Positions 1-6,953 of a stretch of 34,726 nt of DNA are shown here, piece by piece. The notes below the pieces were generated by a model. It was not told where the DNA came from. It saw nothing but the letters and a program-made list of their open reading frames with translations, and searched no databases. Made by a program: the position numbers and the translations under genes. The stretch spans positions 1-34,726 of the forward strand of contig SLHT01000067.1 of the NCBI GenBank assembly GCA_007136055.1, in the 5' to 3' direction. Positions within the stretch are counted from its first letter, which is position 1, and every line of letters begins with the position of its first letter. The stretch is from Syntrophomonadaceae bacterium. Its GTDB lineage: Bacteria > Bacillota > Dethiobacteria > DTU022.

Positions 1-891
1 CTTATATCTGTATTTTTTATCGTTTACCGGGGTTTCGGCGGTTTCGGCGGCATGTTTACCGCTCTCGAAACAAACTATCCGGCCTGGCTGACCGTGCCGG
101 GACCGGGTTTCTTTAATATCCATGCTTTTATCGGGCTGACCCTGCCCTGGTTTTTCTTCTCCCTTTCCAACCCCCAGGTCAGCCAGCGCCTTTTCATGCC
201 CCGTTCCCTGGGGCAAATGCGGATCATGGTGATGGGTTTCCTGGTTTTCGGGTTTATCTACACCCTGGTTTCGATTATGTGGGGGTTTTCGGCCCGCCTT
301 TTATTGCCGGATTTAGCGGTAGCCGACAGCGCCACCCCTGTTTTGCTCAGCTTGGATGTGGTGCCGGCGGCAGTCGCCCTGCTCGTAATGCTTGGAATTT
401 GCGCTGCTGCGGTTTCCACGGTTAATTCGATTATCCTATCGCTTTCTTCTATGGTCTGCCGTGATGTCTTCAAAAATGTTTCTGTCAATATCGATGAGCA
501 AAAAGAACTTTTAATCGGGAAATTATTTGTACCCCTTTTCACTCTTTTCATTCTTGCTTTTGCAACCCTGCGCCTTGATTTGATTGCCGCCCTGTCGGTG
601 GCTTCTTCAGCAGGGCTGCTGGTCATGGTTCCCGCCCTGATCGGCGCTTTCTTCTGGAAAAGAGGGACAGCTGCAGGGGTCCTGTCCAGCGTGATTGTCG
701 GCGGTACTGTTGCCACAGTCCTGCAGTACAGCGGCTGGAAGCCTCTCGGGCTTTGGCCGGGGGTATGGAGCGGCCTTGTAGCGGTAGTCCTGTTTATTGG
801 AATAAGTCTGCTTACCGGGGCTCCTGAAAAAAAAGCGGAAGAATTTTTAAGCTTCCTGCGGGCAGAATTAAAGGGCAGAAAGGTAATTTAA
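1..891 (+). CDS. Sodium:solute symporter (SSS family), 3' part only
   Basis: The frame is open from base 1, so the gene starts outside the window and only the last 296 residues are seen; the ATG at 52 is internal. The visible part is a polytopic membrane protein with roughly eight hydrophobic helices. Its segment ALLVMLGICAAAVSTVNS followed by a serine-rich helix and VCRDVF is typical of the SSS family (PutP, PanF and relatives), which couples Na+ entry to uptake of proline, pantothenate or organic acids. The charged C-terminus after the last helix is cytoplasmic by family topology. The stop codon is followed directly by the larE start, so the two are probably cotranscribed. That link would suit a hydroxyacid or carboxylate substrate, but this is inference; the substrate cannot be read from the sequence. 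Confidence 0.88.
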   Translation, partial: LISVFFIVYRGFGGFGGMFTALETNYPAWLTVPGPGFFNIHAFIGLTLPWFFFSLSNPQVSQRLFMPRSLGQMRIMVMGFLVFGFIYTLVSIMWGFSARLLLPDLAVADSATPVLLSLDVVPAAVALLVMLGICAAAVSTVNSIILSLSSMVCRDVFKNVSVNIDEQKELLIGKLFVPLFTLFILAFATLRLDLIAALSVASSAGLLVMVPALIGAFFWKRGTAAGVLSSVIVGGTVATVLQYSGWKPLGLWPGVWSGLVAVVLFIGISLLTGAPEKKAEEFLSFLRAELKGRKVI

Positions 892-1728
892 ATGGGGAAT
901 CTAAAGGGAATTGAGCAAACAGTTAACTACGGGGTTGCTTTAAATAAGGAGAAACAGTTAGAGAAACTGCTGGGCAATTTTAAAAAAGTAACAGTTGCTT
1001 TTTCGGGTGGGACGGACAGTTCCTATCTTCTGGGCAAAGCGCTTCAGGTCCTGGGCAGCGAAAATGTTCAGGCCGTAACATTGAAATCGGCTCTGAATCC
1101 CCATCAAGAGGTTGAAGAGGCGGCATCTTTTGCTTTAAAGCTCGGGGCGAGACACCGTATTATAAATATCGACTTCACTGCAGTTCCTGAATTTAAAGAC
1201 AATACTTCTGAGCGCTGTTATTATTGTAAGCGGACTTTTTTTAGCAGGATTATAAAAGTTTCCCGGGGCAAAGGTTTTCATGTGGTAATTGACGGCTCTA
1301 ATGCAGATGATATAAATGATCACAGACCCGGTATGCAGGCTGCTGAGGAAATGGCTATCCGCAGCCCCCTGTTGGAGGTTTCCATGGGCAAGGAAGAGAT
1401 CAGGTGCCTGTCAAAACAGAACGATTTTTCGACCTGGAACAAACCCTCAGCTGCCTGCCTCGCTTCGCGTATTCCTTATGGCGAAGAGGTTACCTTAGAA
1501 AAGTTGCAAAAAGTGGCCGCTGCAGAGTATTTTCTGCGCGGGCTCGGCTTGATAAATGACTTGCGGGTGCGCTGCCACGGTAACATTGCCCGTATTGAAG
1601 TAAATGGTTGCGACTTAGAAGTGGTGATAACTTATAGAAAAGAAATTGATGCCACCCTGCAAAGGATCGGGTTTACCTATGTTACCCTGGACTTGCATGG
1701 TTTTGAATCAGGCAGTATGAATCGGTAA
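892..1728 (+). CDS. larE: ATP-dependent sacrificial sulfur transferase LarE
   Basis: LarE adds sulfur to the nicotinate-derived precursor of the nickel-pincer nucleotide cofactor of lactate racemase. The 278-residue protein has the PP-loop SGGTDSS at residues 38-44 for ATP, the motif ERCYYCKRT (C109, C112) and the signature ACLASRIPYG with C189, which corresponds to the sacrificial cysteine of Lactiplantibacillus LarE. Having all three cysteines fits the LarE branch reported to hold a [4Fe-4S] cluster and act catalytically, rather than the one-cysteine suicide type; that assignment is inference. The ATG lies immediately after the symporter stop codon, which suggests translational coupling. 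larB, larC and larA are not adjacent, but a LarA-family gene is found at 22936-24183. It ends 15 bp from the convergent lipoprotein gene. Confidence 0.93.
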   Translation: MGNLKGIEQTVNYGVALNKEKQLEKLLGNFKKVTVAFSGGTDSSYLLGKALQVLGSENVQAVTLKSALNPHQEVEEAASFALKLGARHRIINIDFTAVPEFKDNTSERCYYCKRTFFSRIIKVSRGKGFHVVIDGSNADDINDHRPGMQAAEEMAIRSPLLEVSMGKEEIRCLSKQNDFSTWNKPSAACLASRIPYGEEVTLEKLQKVAAAEYFLRGLGLINDLRVRCHGNIARIEVNGCDLEVVITYRKEIDATLQRIGFTYVTLDLHGFESGSMNR

Positions 1729-1743
1729 AAAATGTGCTGCTTT

Positions 1744-2073
1744 TCAATCATCATCCCACCACTGATCACTACCGTTTTCGCCTTCATCTCCCCACCAACC
1801 GTCGCCCTCGCCTTCTGTAACCTCACCGTTTATGTTCATTTCGACAGTGTGGGTAAAACCTGAATCAGATGAAGAGTCCGGGTTGGCTTTGCTGTCATTT
1901 TCATCTTCATCTAACTCTTCATCTATTTCGACTTCATCTTCTGCTTCGAATTCTTTCTGCGCTTCTTCTTCATCTATATCTTCTTCCCGGGCGGCGGGGT
2001 CTGCGCAGCTAACCAGCAAAAAGGCGATCAGGACTGCCAAAAAAATCAAGCTTGATTTGCTTATTGCGGTCAT
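1744..2073 (-). CDS. Small, extremely acidic lipoprotein
   Basis: This encodes a 109-residue protein with a type II signal peptide: a short polar start, a hydrophobic stretch and the lipobox LVSC with C23 as the lipidation site. Of the 87 mature residues, 36 are Asp or Glu against three Lys/Arg, so the protein is strongly anionic. The acidic run at about residues 30-60 is followed by a Ser/Asp linker and a Gly/Glu tail with two Trp pairs (GWWGDEG and QWWDDD). I do not recognise a family. Location outside the membrane follows from the lipobox; a role in binding cations or wall polymers is speculation. A candidate promoter lies at 2173-2201, and AAGGAAAGGGGTG precedes the ATG. The opposite-strand open frame at 1832-2077 is its antisense shadow. 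Confidence 0.8.
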   Translation of the reverse strand: MTAISKSSLIFLAVLIAFLLVSCADPAAREEDIDEEEAQKEFEAEDEVEIDEELDEDENDSKANPDSSSDSGFTHTVEMNINGEVTEGEGDGWWGDEGENGSDQWWDDD

Positions 2074-2172
2074 TTAAGGACACCCCTTTCCTTCTTTTCC
2101 TCCATCTTTATGGTCGGGCCGCAGCCGTGGCGGCGTGTTTGGCACAGAATACATCCTGCTTAACCACCTCTA

Positions 2173-2201
2173 ATTATAACACATCATCTGGTTCAAGTTA
2201 A
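2173..2201 (-). promoter_or_regulatory. Sigma-A-type promoter for the acidic lipoprotein gene
   Basis: On the minus strand a TTAACT -35 box (2196-2201) and a perfect TATAAT -10 box (2173-2178) are separated by exactly 17 bp. The predicted start gives an untranslated leader of roughly 90 nt before the ATG at 2073. No experiment supports it; it is a consensus match. Confidence 0.5.
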
Positions 2202-2316
2202 TAAAAGGTTGCCCTGTCAGAAAGAATAACCGGAAAAAGAGTTAAGCCCGGTCAGAAAAAAGGATTTATCTCCTAAAAAAAGAATGATAAGAGATATCAA
2301 AGAAAGGTGTGATTAA

Positions 2317-3300
2317 ATGGCTAAAACTGTAATTGAACAAATCCGCAGCGATTTATTCCGTGCCGAAATTCCCCTGCCTCGTAATCCTCTGAAAGCGACT
2401 AATTCATATATTATAAAAGGTAACCCCCGTAACCTGGTTATTGATACGGGGATGAATCGTGAAGAATGCAAAACGGCCCTGCTGGACGCATTTGATCAGC
2501 TTAATGTAGACATGCAAAAGACAGACTATTTTGTTACCCACCTGCATGCCGATCATGTTGGTTTGGTAGATGAACTGTCGGCTGAAGACGCCTTGATTTA
2601 CTTTAATGAACCGGACGCGGAGATACTGAACAGGAAAGACCTCTGGCAGCTGGTTTGTTCCCTGGCCGGCCGCCATGGTTTTCCTGAAGAACTGGTTAAT
2701 ATGGCCATCGATTCTCATCCCGGCCAGCGCTACAGCCCTAAAGATGAAGTTGAATTCAGCATGGTCGAAGATGGGGATATTCTGCGTTTTGGCGATTACG
2801 AGCTGCACTGCGTTGTTACCCCGGGCCATACCGGCGGGCACACCTGCCTGTATGAGCCACACCTGAAATATTTCTTTTCCGGCGATCATATTTTAGGCGA
2901 TATCACCCCCAATATATCGACCTGGCTCGAAGAAGGCAATCCTTTAGGGGAATACTTCAAGAGCCTGGACCGGGTCTATGCCATGTCCGTAGATCTTGTT
3001 TTGCCCGGCCACCGCAGATTGATTCGTGACTGCCGCGGCAGGATAGAAGAACTGAAAAAACACCACCGGGCCCGCTTAGAAGAAGTGGTAGATATTCTTA
3101 GTGCAAACAGCCCAAAAAATGCTTATGAAGTGGCTTCAAAAATGACATGGGACCTGGTGGCAGCTGACTGGAACGATTTTCCTTTAATGCAGAAGTGGTT
3201 CGCGACAGGGGAAGCGCTGGCTCATATCCGCTACCTTGAAGTAGAAGGCAAAGTAAAAAGAGGGGGCGATGAGCATCAGCAAGTATATCTTGTCAATTGA
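2317..3300 (+). CDS. MBL-fold metallohydrolase with C-terminal winged-helix-like region
   Basis: This 327-residue protein has a complete metallo-beta-lactamase-fold metal site: HLHADH at residues 75-80, H171 in TPGHTGGH, D190 in FSGDH and H232 in LPGHRR. The last ~90 residues, after the metal domain, resemble the helical winged domain found in LACTB2-like members. The family hydrolyses thioesters, phosphoesters or other esters using two Zn ions; the substrate here is not identifiable. AAAGGTGTG precedes the ATG. The 3' end overlaps the glpK start by 32 bp, so the two are translated from one mRNA. That close coupling suggests a shared metabolic role, perhaps hydrolysis of a glycerol ester or phosphoester, but this is only inference. 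Confidence 0.87.
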   Translation: MAKTVIEQIRSDLFRAEIPLPRNPLKATNSYIIKGNPRNLVIDTGMNREECKTALLDAFDQLNVDMQKTDYFVTHLHADHVGLVDELSAEDALIYFNEPDAEILNRKDLWQLVCSLAGRHGFPEELVNMAIDSHPGQRYSPKDEVEFSMVEDGDILRFGDYELHCVVTPGHTGGHTCLYEPHLKYFFSGDHILGDITPNISTWLEEGNPLGEYFKSLDRVYAMSVDLVLPGHRRLIRDCRGRIEELKKHHRARLEEVVDILSANSPKNAYEVASKMTWDLVAADWNDFPLMQKWFATGEALAHIRYLEVEGKVKRGGDEHQQVYLVN

Positions 3301-4795
3301 CCAGGGAACAACCGGGACAACAGCTATTTTGTGGGACGAGGAAGGGTTCTCTAAAGCCAGGGCTAACCGGGAACACAGGCAGTATTATCCGCAGCCCGGC
3401 TGGGTTGAACATGATCCTGAAGAGATCTGGGAAAATACCTTACAAGTTGCCTCTAATACCCTGCAGGAGGCGGGAGCTAAAGCCTCCGAAATAGTATCGA
3501 TTGGGATTACCAACCAGCGTGAGACCCTGGTATTTTGGGATCGCAACAGTGGAAAGCCGATTAGTAGGGCCATTGTCTGGCAGTGCCGCCGTACCTCTGA
3601 GATGTGCAGCCGGCTTAAAAGTGAGGGGCACGAGGAAGAGATCCGCCGCAAAACGGGGCTCTTGCTGGATCCGTACTTTTCGGGAACCAAGCTCCGCTGG
3701 GCCCTGGAAAATTTACCTGAAGTGAGCAGGGCTGCAGAAGAAGGAACCCTGGCCTGCGGGACAGTGGACAGCTATCTTTTATTCCGCTTAACCGGGGGCC
3801 GGGTATTTGCCACTGATTACTCCAATGCCTCAAGAACCCTGCTTTACAATATCCATACTTTGGAGTGGGATTCAGATCTGTTGGAGCTATTTAAAGTTCC
3901 TGCCGAAGTATTGCCTGAAGTGAAACCCAGCAGCGGTATTTTTGGCCATACGGAGGAGAGTGTCTTTTTTGGCTGCCGTATTCCCCTGGGCGGCATAGCC
4001 GGGGATCAGCAGTCCGCTCTTTTCGGACAGGCCTGCTACAATCCCGGGATGACAAAAAATACTTACGGGACAGGTTCTTTTTTATTGATGAATACTGGAG
4101 AAAAAGCAGTTGCCTCTGAAAAAGGGTTATTGACTACCATTGCCTGGGGAATTGGCGATAAGATTGAATATGCCCTGGAAGGCAGTATCTTTATTACCGG
4201 GGCTGCTGTCCAGTGGTTGCGAGACGGTCTCGGGGTGATAGAAAAATCATCTGATCTGGAAGTTTTGGCTGCGCAAATCGATGGCAATGATGGTATTTAC
4301 CTGGTTCCCGCTTTTGCCGGTCTTGGCGCTCCTTACTGGGATCCTTATGCCCGCGGTTTGCTGATCGGGATTACAGGCGGTACTTCCAAGGCTCACCTGG
4401 CCAGGGCCGTAATGGAAGCAATGGCTTACCAGACCAGGGATGTGCTTGAAGTGATGCACAGGGAAGCAGAGCTGCCTTTAAGAGAACTGCGGGTCGATGG
4501 TGGGGCCAGCGTGATGGACTTATTGCTGCAGTTTCAGGCCGATATAACCGGGACAGTGGTTCGCCGTTCGGCTACCTTTGATACTACTGCTCTCGGGGCG
4601 GCCTACCTGGCCGGACTGGCCACCGGTTTCTGGGGCAGTATGGATGATCTGTCCGGCAGGTGGAAGCAGAGCGCTGCGTTTGAACCGCAGATGGACCGGG
4701 ATACCAGGGAAGCCCTCTACCAGGGCTGGCTCAGGGCTGTCAAACGTACGCTTGGCTGGGCCCGGGGCGAAGATATACCCGACAGTCAGGATTGA
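3269..4795 (+). CDS. glpK: Glycerol kinase
   Basis: GlpK phosphorylates glycerol to sn-glycerol 3-phosphate in the cytoplasm. The 508-residue length is normal for the family. Visible signatures of the FGGY kinase fold are YILSIDQGTTGTTAI at the N-terminus, SIGITNQRET, the long GTVDSYLLFRLTGG region, GGIAGDQQSALFGQ with the catalytic Asp, YGTGSFLL, and LRVDGGASVMDLLLQFQAD near the C-terminus. At the site where many Firmicutes GlpKs carry the histidine phosphorylated by HPr (HFFG), this protein has V232 in SVFFG, so PTS activation is unlikely. AGAGGGGG inside the upstream gene is its ribosome site. glpF and glpD are not in the window. Its last 10 bp overlap the convergent DUF502 gene. Confidence 0.97.
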   Translation: MSISKYILSIDQGTTGTTAILWDEEGFSKARANREHRQYYPQPGWVEHDPEEIWENTLQVASNTLQEAGAKASEIVSIGITNQRETLVFWDRNSGKPISRAIVWQCRRTSEMCSRLKSEGHEEEIRRKTGLLLDPYFSGTKLRWALENLPEVSRAAEEGTLACGTVDSYLLFRLTGGRVFATDYSNASRTLLYNIHTLEWDSDLLELFKVPAEVLPEVKPSSGIFGHTEESVFFGCRIPLGGIAGDQQSALFGQACYNPGMTKNTYGTGSFLLMNTGEKAVASEKGLLTTIAWGIGDKIEYALEGSIFITGAAVQWLRDGLGVIEKSSDLEVLAAQIDGNDGIYLVPAFAGLGAPYWDPYARGLLIGITGGTSKAHLARAVMEAMAYQTRDVLEVMHREAELPLRELRVDGGASVMDLLLQFQADITGTVVRRSATFDTTALGAAYLAGLATGFWGSMDDLSGRWKQSAAFEPQMDRDTREALYQGWLRAVKRTLGWARGEDIPDSQD

Positions 4796-5406
4796 ACGTT
4801 CGCAGGCGCCAGGGGGCCGCTACCTGCGCCCGGTGGTGAAACCAATCCGCCTGAGACAATCACTTTCATGCCTTCTTCGATGCTCATTTGCAGTTCGGTA
4901 ATTTCGCTTTTAGGGGCCAGGATCAACATCCCCGAAGTTGGGTTAGGGGTTGTCGGAATAAATATGCAGATAGTTTCTTTTTCAGTTATTTCTTGGATTT
5001 CACCCCTGGAGATGCTGGTTACGAAGCCAAGCACATAAAGACCTTTACGGGGATACTCAAGCAGAACAACCTTTTGAAAGGCATCTTTGCCCTGGACGGT
5101 AAAAGCATCGATAATCTGTCTGGCGCTGCTGTAAATGCCCCTGGCCAGGGGTAAGCGCTGAAAAATATTATCACCCAGGGCGACTAATTGTTTACCAATA
5201 ATATTAGAGGCAATAAAACCGACGATGAAGATCAGCAGGATGCCTGCTGCAAAACCTGCTCCGGGTACGCGGTAATCAAATATGGCTATTATCAAATTGC
5301 CAATAATGCTATCAAGAAAGGTGAAGACGAGGAAGAAAACATAAATTGTGATCGCCAGTGGTAAAAGGGTAAGTACCCCGGTTGTAAAGATTCTTTTTAT
5401 GTTCAT
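4786..5406 (-). CDS. DUF502 family membrane protein
   Basis: This 206-residue protein matches the DUF502 family: an N-terminal helix (about residues 9-35) and a second helix (about 50-72, AAGILLIFIVGFIASNIIG), then a soluble domain with the conserved stretch RLPLARGIYSSARQI and FIPTTPNPTSGMLI. The biochemical role of the family is not established, so I assign none. The start is supported by ACGGAGG placed 7 bases before the ATG. The gene faces glpK tail to tail and the two coding regions share 10 bp, so their transcripts must overlap at the 3' ends; no terminator hairpin is visible between them. Confidence 0.88.
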   Translation of the reverse strand: MNIKRIFTTGVLTLLPLAITIYVFFLVFTFLDSIIGNLIIAIFDYRVPGAGFAAGILLIFIVGFIASNIIGKQLVALGDNIFQRLPLARGIYSSARQIIDAFTVQGKDAFQKVVLLEYPRKGLYVLGFVTSISRGEIQEITEKETICIFIPTTPNPTSGMLILAPKSEITELQMSIEEGMKVIVSGGLVSPPGAGSGPLAPANVQS

Positions 5407-5516
5407 TTGACAGCCTCCGTTAATAAGGGTGTTTTCGATAATGATTATATTCTAATGCCATGGAAAATATAATTAAACCACATAAATATTTATATAAACG
5501 AAGCAGGTAAGCAATC

Positions 5517-5786
5517 ATGAAGAAGGCTGGAAAAGAAGCAAAAACAGGTTTAATCATTTTTATAGGCCTGGCATTGATAGTTTTGGTTACAGGCTGCACC
5601 ACTTTCTTCATGGTCCGCTGTTTGCCAGGCATCAGACAGCAAGTGTCGTCAAGAGGTCCTGATCAGCAAAGCCCTATACTGTATTTGGGCATAAAAATGG
5701 CTGGGGCGGTAGGATTCGAACCTACGCATGCGGATTCCAAAGACCCGTGCCTTACCGCTTGGCTACGCCCCAGCAACTTAAGCTAG
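5517..5786 (+). CDS. Doubtful small membrane-anchored ORF running into a tRNA gene
   Basis: The first ~50 codons look like a genuine membrane anchor: a Lys-rich start (MKKAGKEAKTG), a hydrophobic helix and TGCTTFF, which could be a weak lipobox. After about codon 60 the frame runs antisense through the tRNA-Gln gene and stops only beyond it, so the C-terminal third cannot be a normal coding region. No convincing ribosome site precedes the ATG (only AGCAGGTAAGC). It may be the remnant of a small membrane-protein gene truncated when the tRNA segment was joined, or chance. Confidence is low. Confidence 0.22.
   Translation: MKKAGKEAKTGLIIFIGLALIVLVTGCTTFFMVRCLPGIRQQVSSRGPDQQSPILYLGIKMAGAVGFEPTHADSKDPCLTAWLRPSNLS
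5698..5772 (-). tRNA. tRNA-Gln (anticodon TTG)
   Basis: On the minus strand the segment folds as a complete cloverleaf: acceptor stem TGGGGCG/CGCCCCA, D arm GCC-AAGCGGTAA-GGC, anticodon stem CGGGT/ATCCG around the loop CTTTGGA (anticodon TTG), T arm GTAGG-TTCGAAT-CCTAC, discriminator G and encoded CCA. It lies 30 bp downstream of tRNA-His on the same strand and is probably part of the same transcript, read from the promoter at 5906-5934. Confidence 0.96.
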
Positions 5787-5802
5787 ATACATTTTAAAAT
5801 AA

Positions 5803-5880
5803 TGGGGTGAGTGATGGGGTTCGAACCCACGGCCTCCAGGGCCACAACCTGGCGCTCTAACCAGCTGAGCTACACCCACC
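5803..5880 (-). tRNA. tRNA-His (anticodon GTG)
   Basis: A full cloverleaf is visible on the minus strand: acceptor stem GTGGGTG/CACTCAC with one G:U pair, D arm GCTC/GAGC, anticodon stem CCAGG/CCTGG around TTGTGGC (anticodon GTG), T arm GTGGG-TTCGAAC-CCCAT, and encoded CCA. The extra 5' G (base 5880) can pair with the C discriminator (5806), the G-1:C73 identity element specific to histidine tRNAs. It is first in the two-gene His-Gln unit. Confidence 0.97.
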
Positions 5881-5905
5881 ATTACCTGTACCTATTGCGC
5901 TGTTA

Positions 5906-5934
5906 ATTTTAGCATGAGCAATTTAAAAAGTCAA
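5906..5934 (-). promoter_or_regulatory. Promoter of the tRNA-His/tRNA-Gln unit
   Basis: On the minus strand TTGACT (5929-5934) and TAAAAT (5906-5911) are separated by 17 bp, close to the sigma-A consensus. The predicted start is about 20 nt before the tRNA-His 5' end, a normal distance for a tRNA operon. Confidence 0.7.
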
Positions 5935-6013
5935 CGCTCAACGCTGCCGAGCTCAAAAAGTTTTACGAGAGTTTTACGCCCTCGGCTAATAAAGAATTGA
6001 TCTATAATTATGC

Positions 6014-6042
6014 TTGTCCGATCTTACTTTATTATTTATTAT
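6014..6042 (+). promoter_or_regulatory. Candidate promoter of the LiaF-like gene
   Basis: TTGTCC (6014-6019) and TATTAT (6037-6042) are spaced by 17 bp on the plus strand, giving a leader of about 65 nt before the TTG start at 6114. The -35 box is only a 4/6 match. Farther upstream, AGTTTTACG occurs twice (5959-5967 and 5970-5978), repeated at one helical turn. Confidence 0.38.
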
Positions 6043-6113
6043 ATACATTAGCGATGAGTTACAGATAGTATGTTGTTATTTTATTAAACTTCATAGTAGA
6101 GGAGATGTTATCG

Positions 6114-6869
6114 TTGCGCTTTATCAGCGGCAGGTTAATCATTGGTTTAGCGGTTTTAGTGATCGGTGTAGTTTTACTCTTCAATAATCTTGGCCTGGGA
6201 ATTGAGATTGAGATCAGGGAAATCTTGAGGCTATGGCCGGTTATTCCCCTGGTTTTAGGCCTTAACTGGCTGTTTATGTCATTTGGTTCAGCTGAAGGCT
6301 CTGCCGGTAAAAAAGTTTTTTTCTCCTGGGGGCAGTTTTTTACAGCGCTTATTGCCATAGCTGTCGGTGTTATATTTCTTGGCCGTAACCTGGGGCTATT
6401 TAAAGTTGACACAACCCTGTTTTTTAACCTGCTCTGGCCGGTAGTCCTGATCTTAATTGGTTTTAACCTCCTGCGCGGGAAAACGCAAAGCAGTGGTAAA
6501 GGCGGCCGTTTTGTTTTTATGGGCGGGGCAAATGTAGGCAGCGGTGAGCCCTGGAAATTAGAAGGTGGCAGCTATTTTGCCTTTATGGGCGGTATAGAAA
6601 TGGATTTAACGAAAGCAGAGGTTCCTGAAGGTGAAACTGTTCTGGACCTGACTGCAATAATGGGAGGTATAGAGGTAAAAATTCCGCATGATTTAGCTGT
6701 AATATATGAAGGTTCAGCTGTCCTGGGCGGGGTGACCTTTAAAGACCAGGAAGACGGAGGAATTATTGCCGGTCGCAAAGTAGAACATAATATTGATAAA
6801 TCGACCGGCCGCAAATTGCGTATCCAGGCCCGGGCCATTATGGGCGGTGTCGAAATTAAGGAGGCCTGA
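6114..6869 (+). CDS. LiaF-like membrane protein (DUF5668 helices plus beta-repeat tail)
   Basis: The 251-residue protein has four hydrophobic helices in two pairs (FISGRLIIGLAVLVIGVVLL, then a Trp-Pro segment, repeated at about residues 75-120), as in LiaI/LiaF transmembrane regions. After residue 130 comes a soluble domain with recurring FMGG/IMGG(I/V)E turns, four in all, typical of the LiaF C-terminal beta-helix. In Bacillus, LiaF restrains the LiaRS cell-envelope stress system, but no liaRS genes are near, so the role here is open. Start choice: GAGGAG abuts the ATG at 6105 with no spacing, but sits 9 bases before the TTG at 6114, which is therefore preferred. A strong terminator follows the gene. 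Confidence 0.82.
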   Translation: MRFISGRLIIGLAVLVIGVVLLFNNLGLGIEIEIREILRLWPVIPLVLGLNWLFMSFGSAEGSAGKKVFFSWGQFFTALIAIAVGVIFLGRNLGLFKVDTTLFFNLLWPVVLILIGFNLLRGKTQSSGKGGRFVFMGGANVGSGEPWKLEGGSYFAFMGGIEMDLTKAEVPEGETVLDLTAIMGGIEVKIPHDLAVIYEGSAVLGGVTFKDQEDGGIIAGRKVEHNIDKSTGRKLRIQARAIMGGVEIKEA

Positions 6870-6916
6870 TTGTTTTACCAGCAGGGGCAATAGAAAGCAG
6901 GGGTATATATTAACTG

Positions 6917-6953
6917 ACAGGGTCCTGTAGATTTAGCCTGGCCCTGTTTTTTT
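6917..6953 (+). terminator. Intrinsic terminator of the LiaF-like gene
   Basis: ACAGGGTC (6917-6924) pairs with GGCCCTGT (6940-6947), eight pairs including one G:U, followed by seven T residues (6947-6953). The T tract runs into the stop codon of the convergent Mur ligase gene. Confidence 0.85.

Noticed and set aside
1832..2077. A Ser-rich 81-codon frame on the plus strand
   Set aside because: It is the antisense shadow of the acidic lipoprotein gene; Glu/Asp codons read as Ser/Phe on the other strand.
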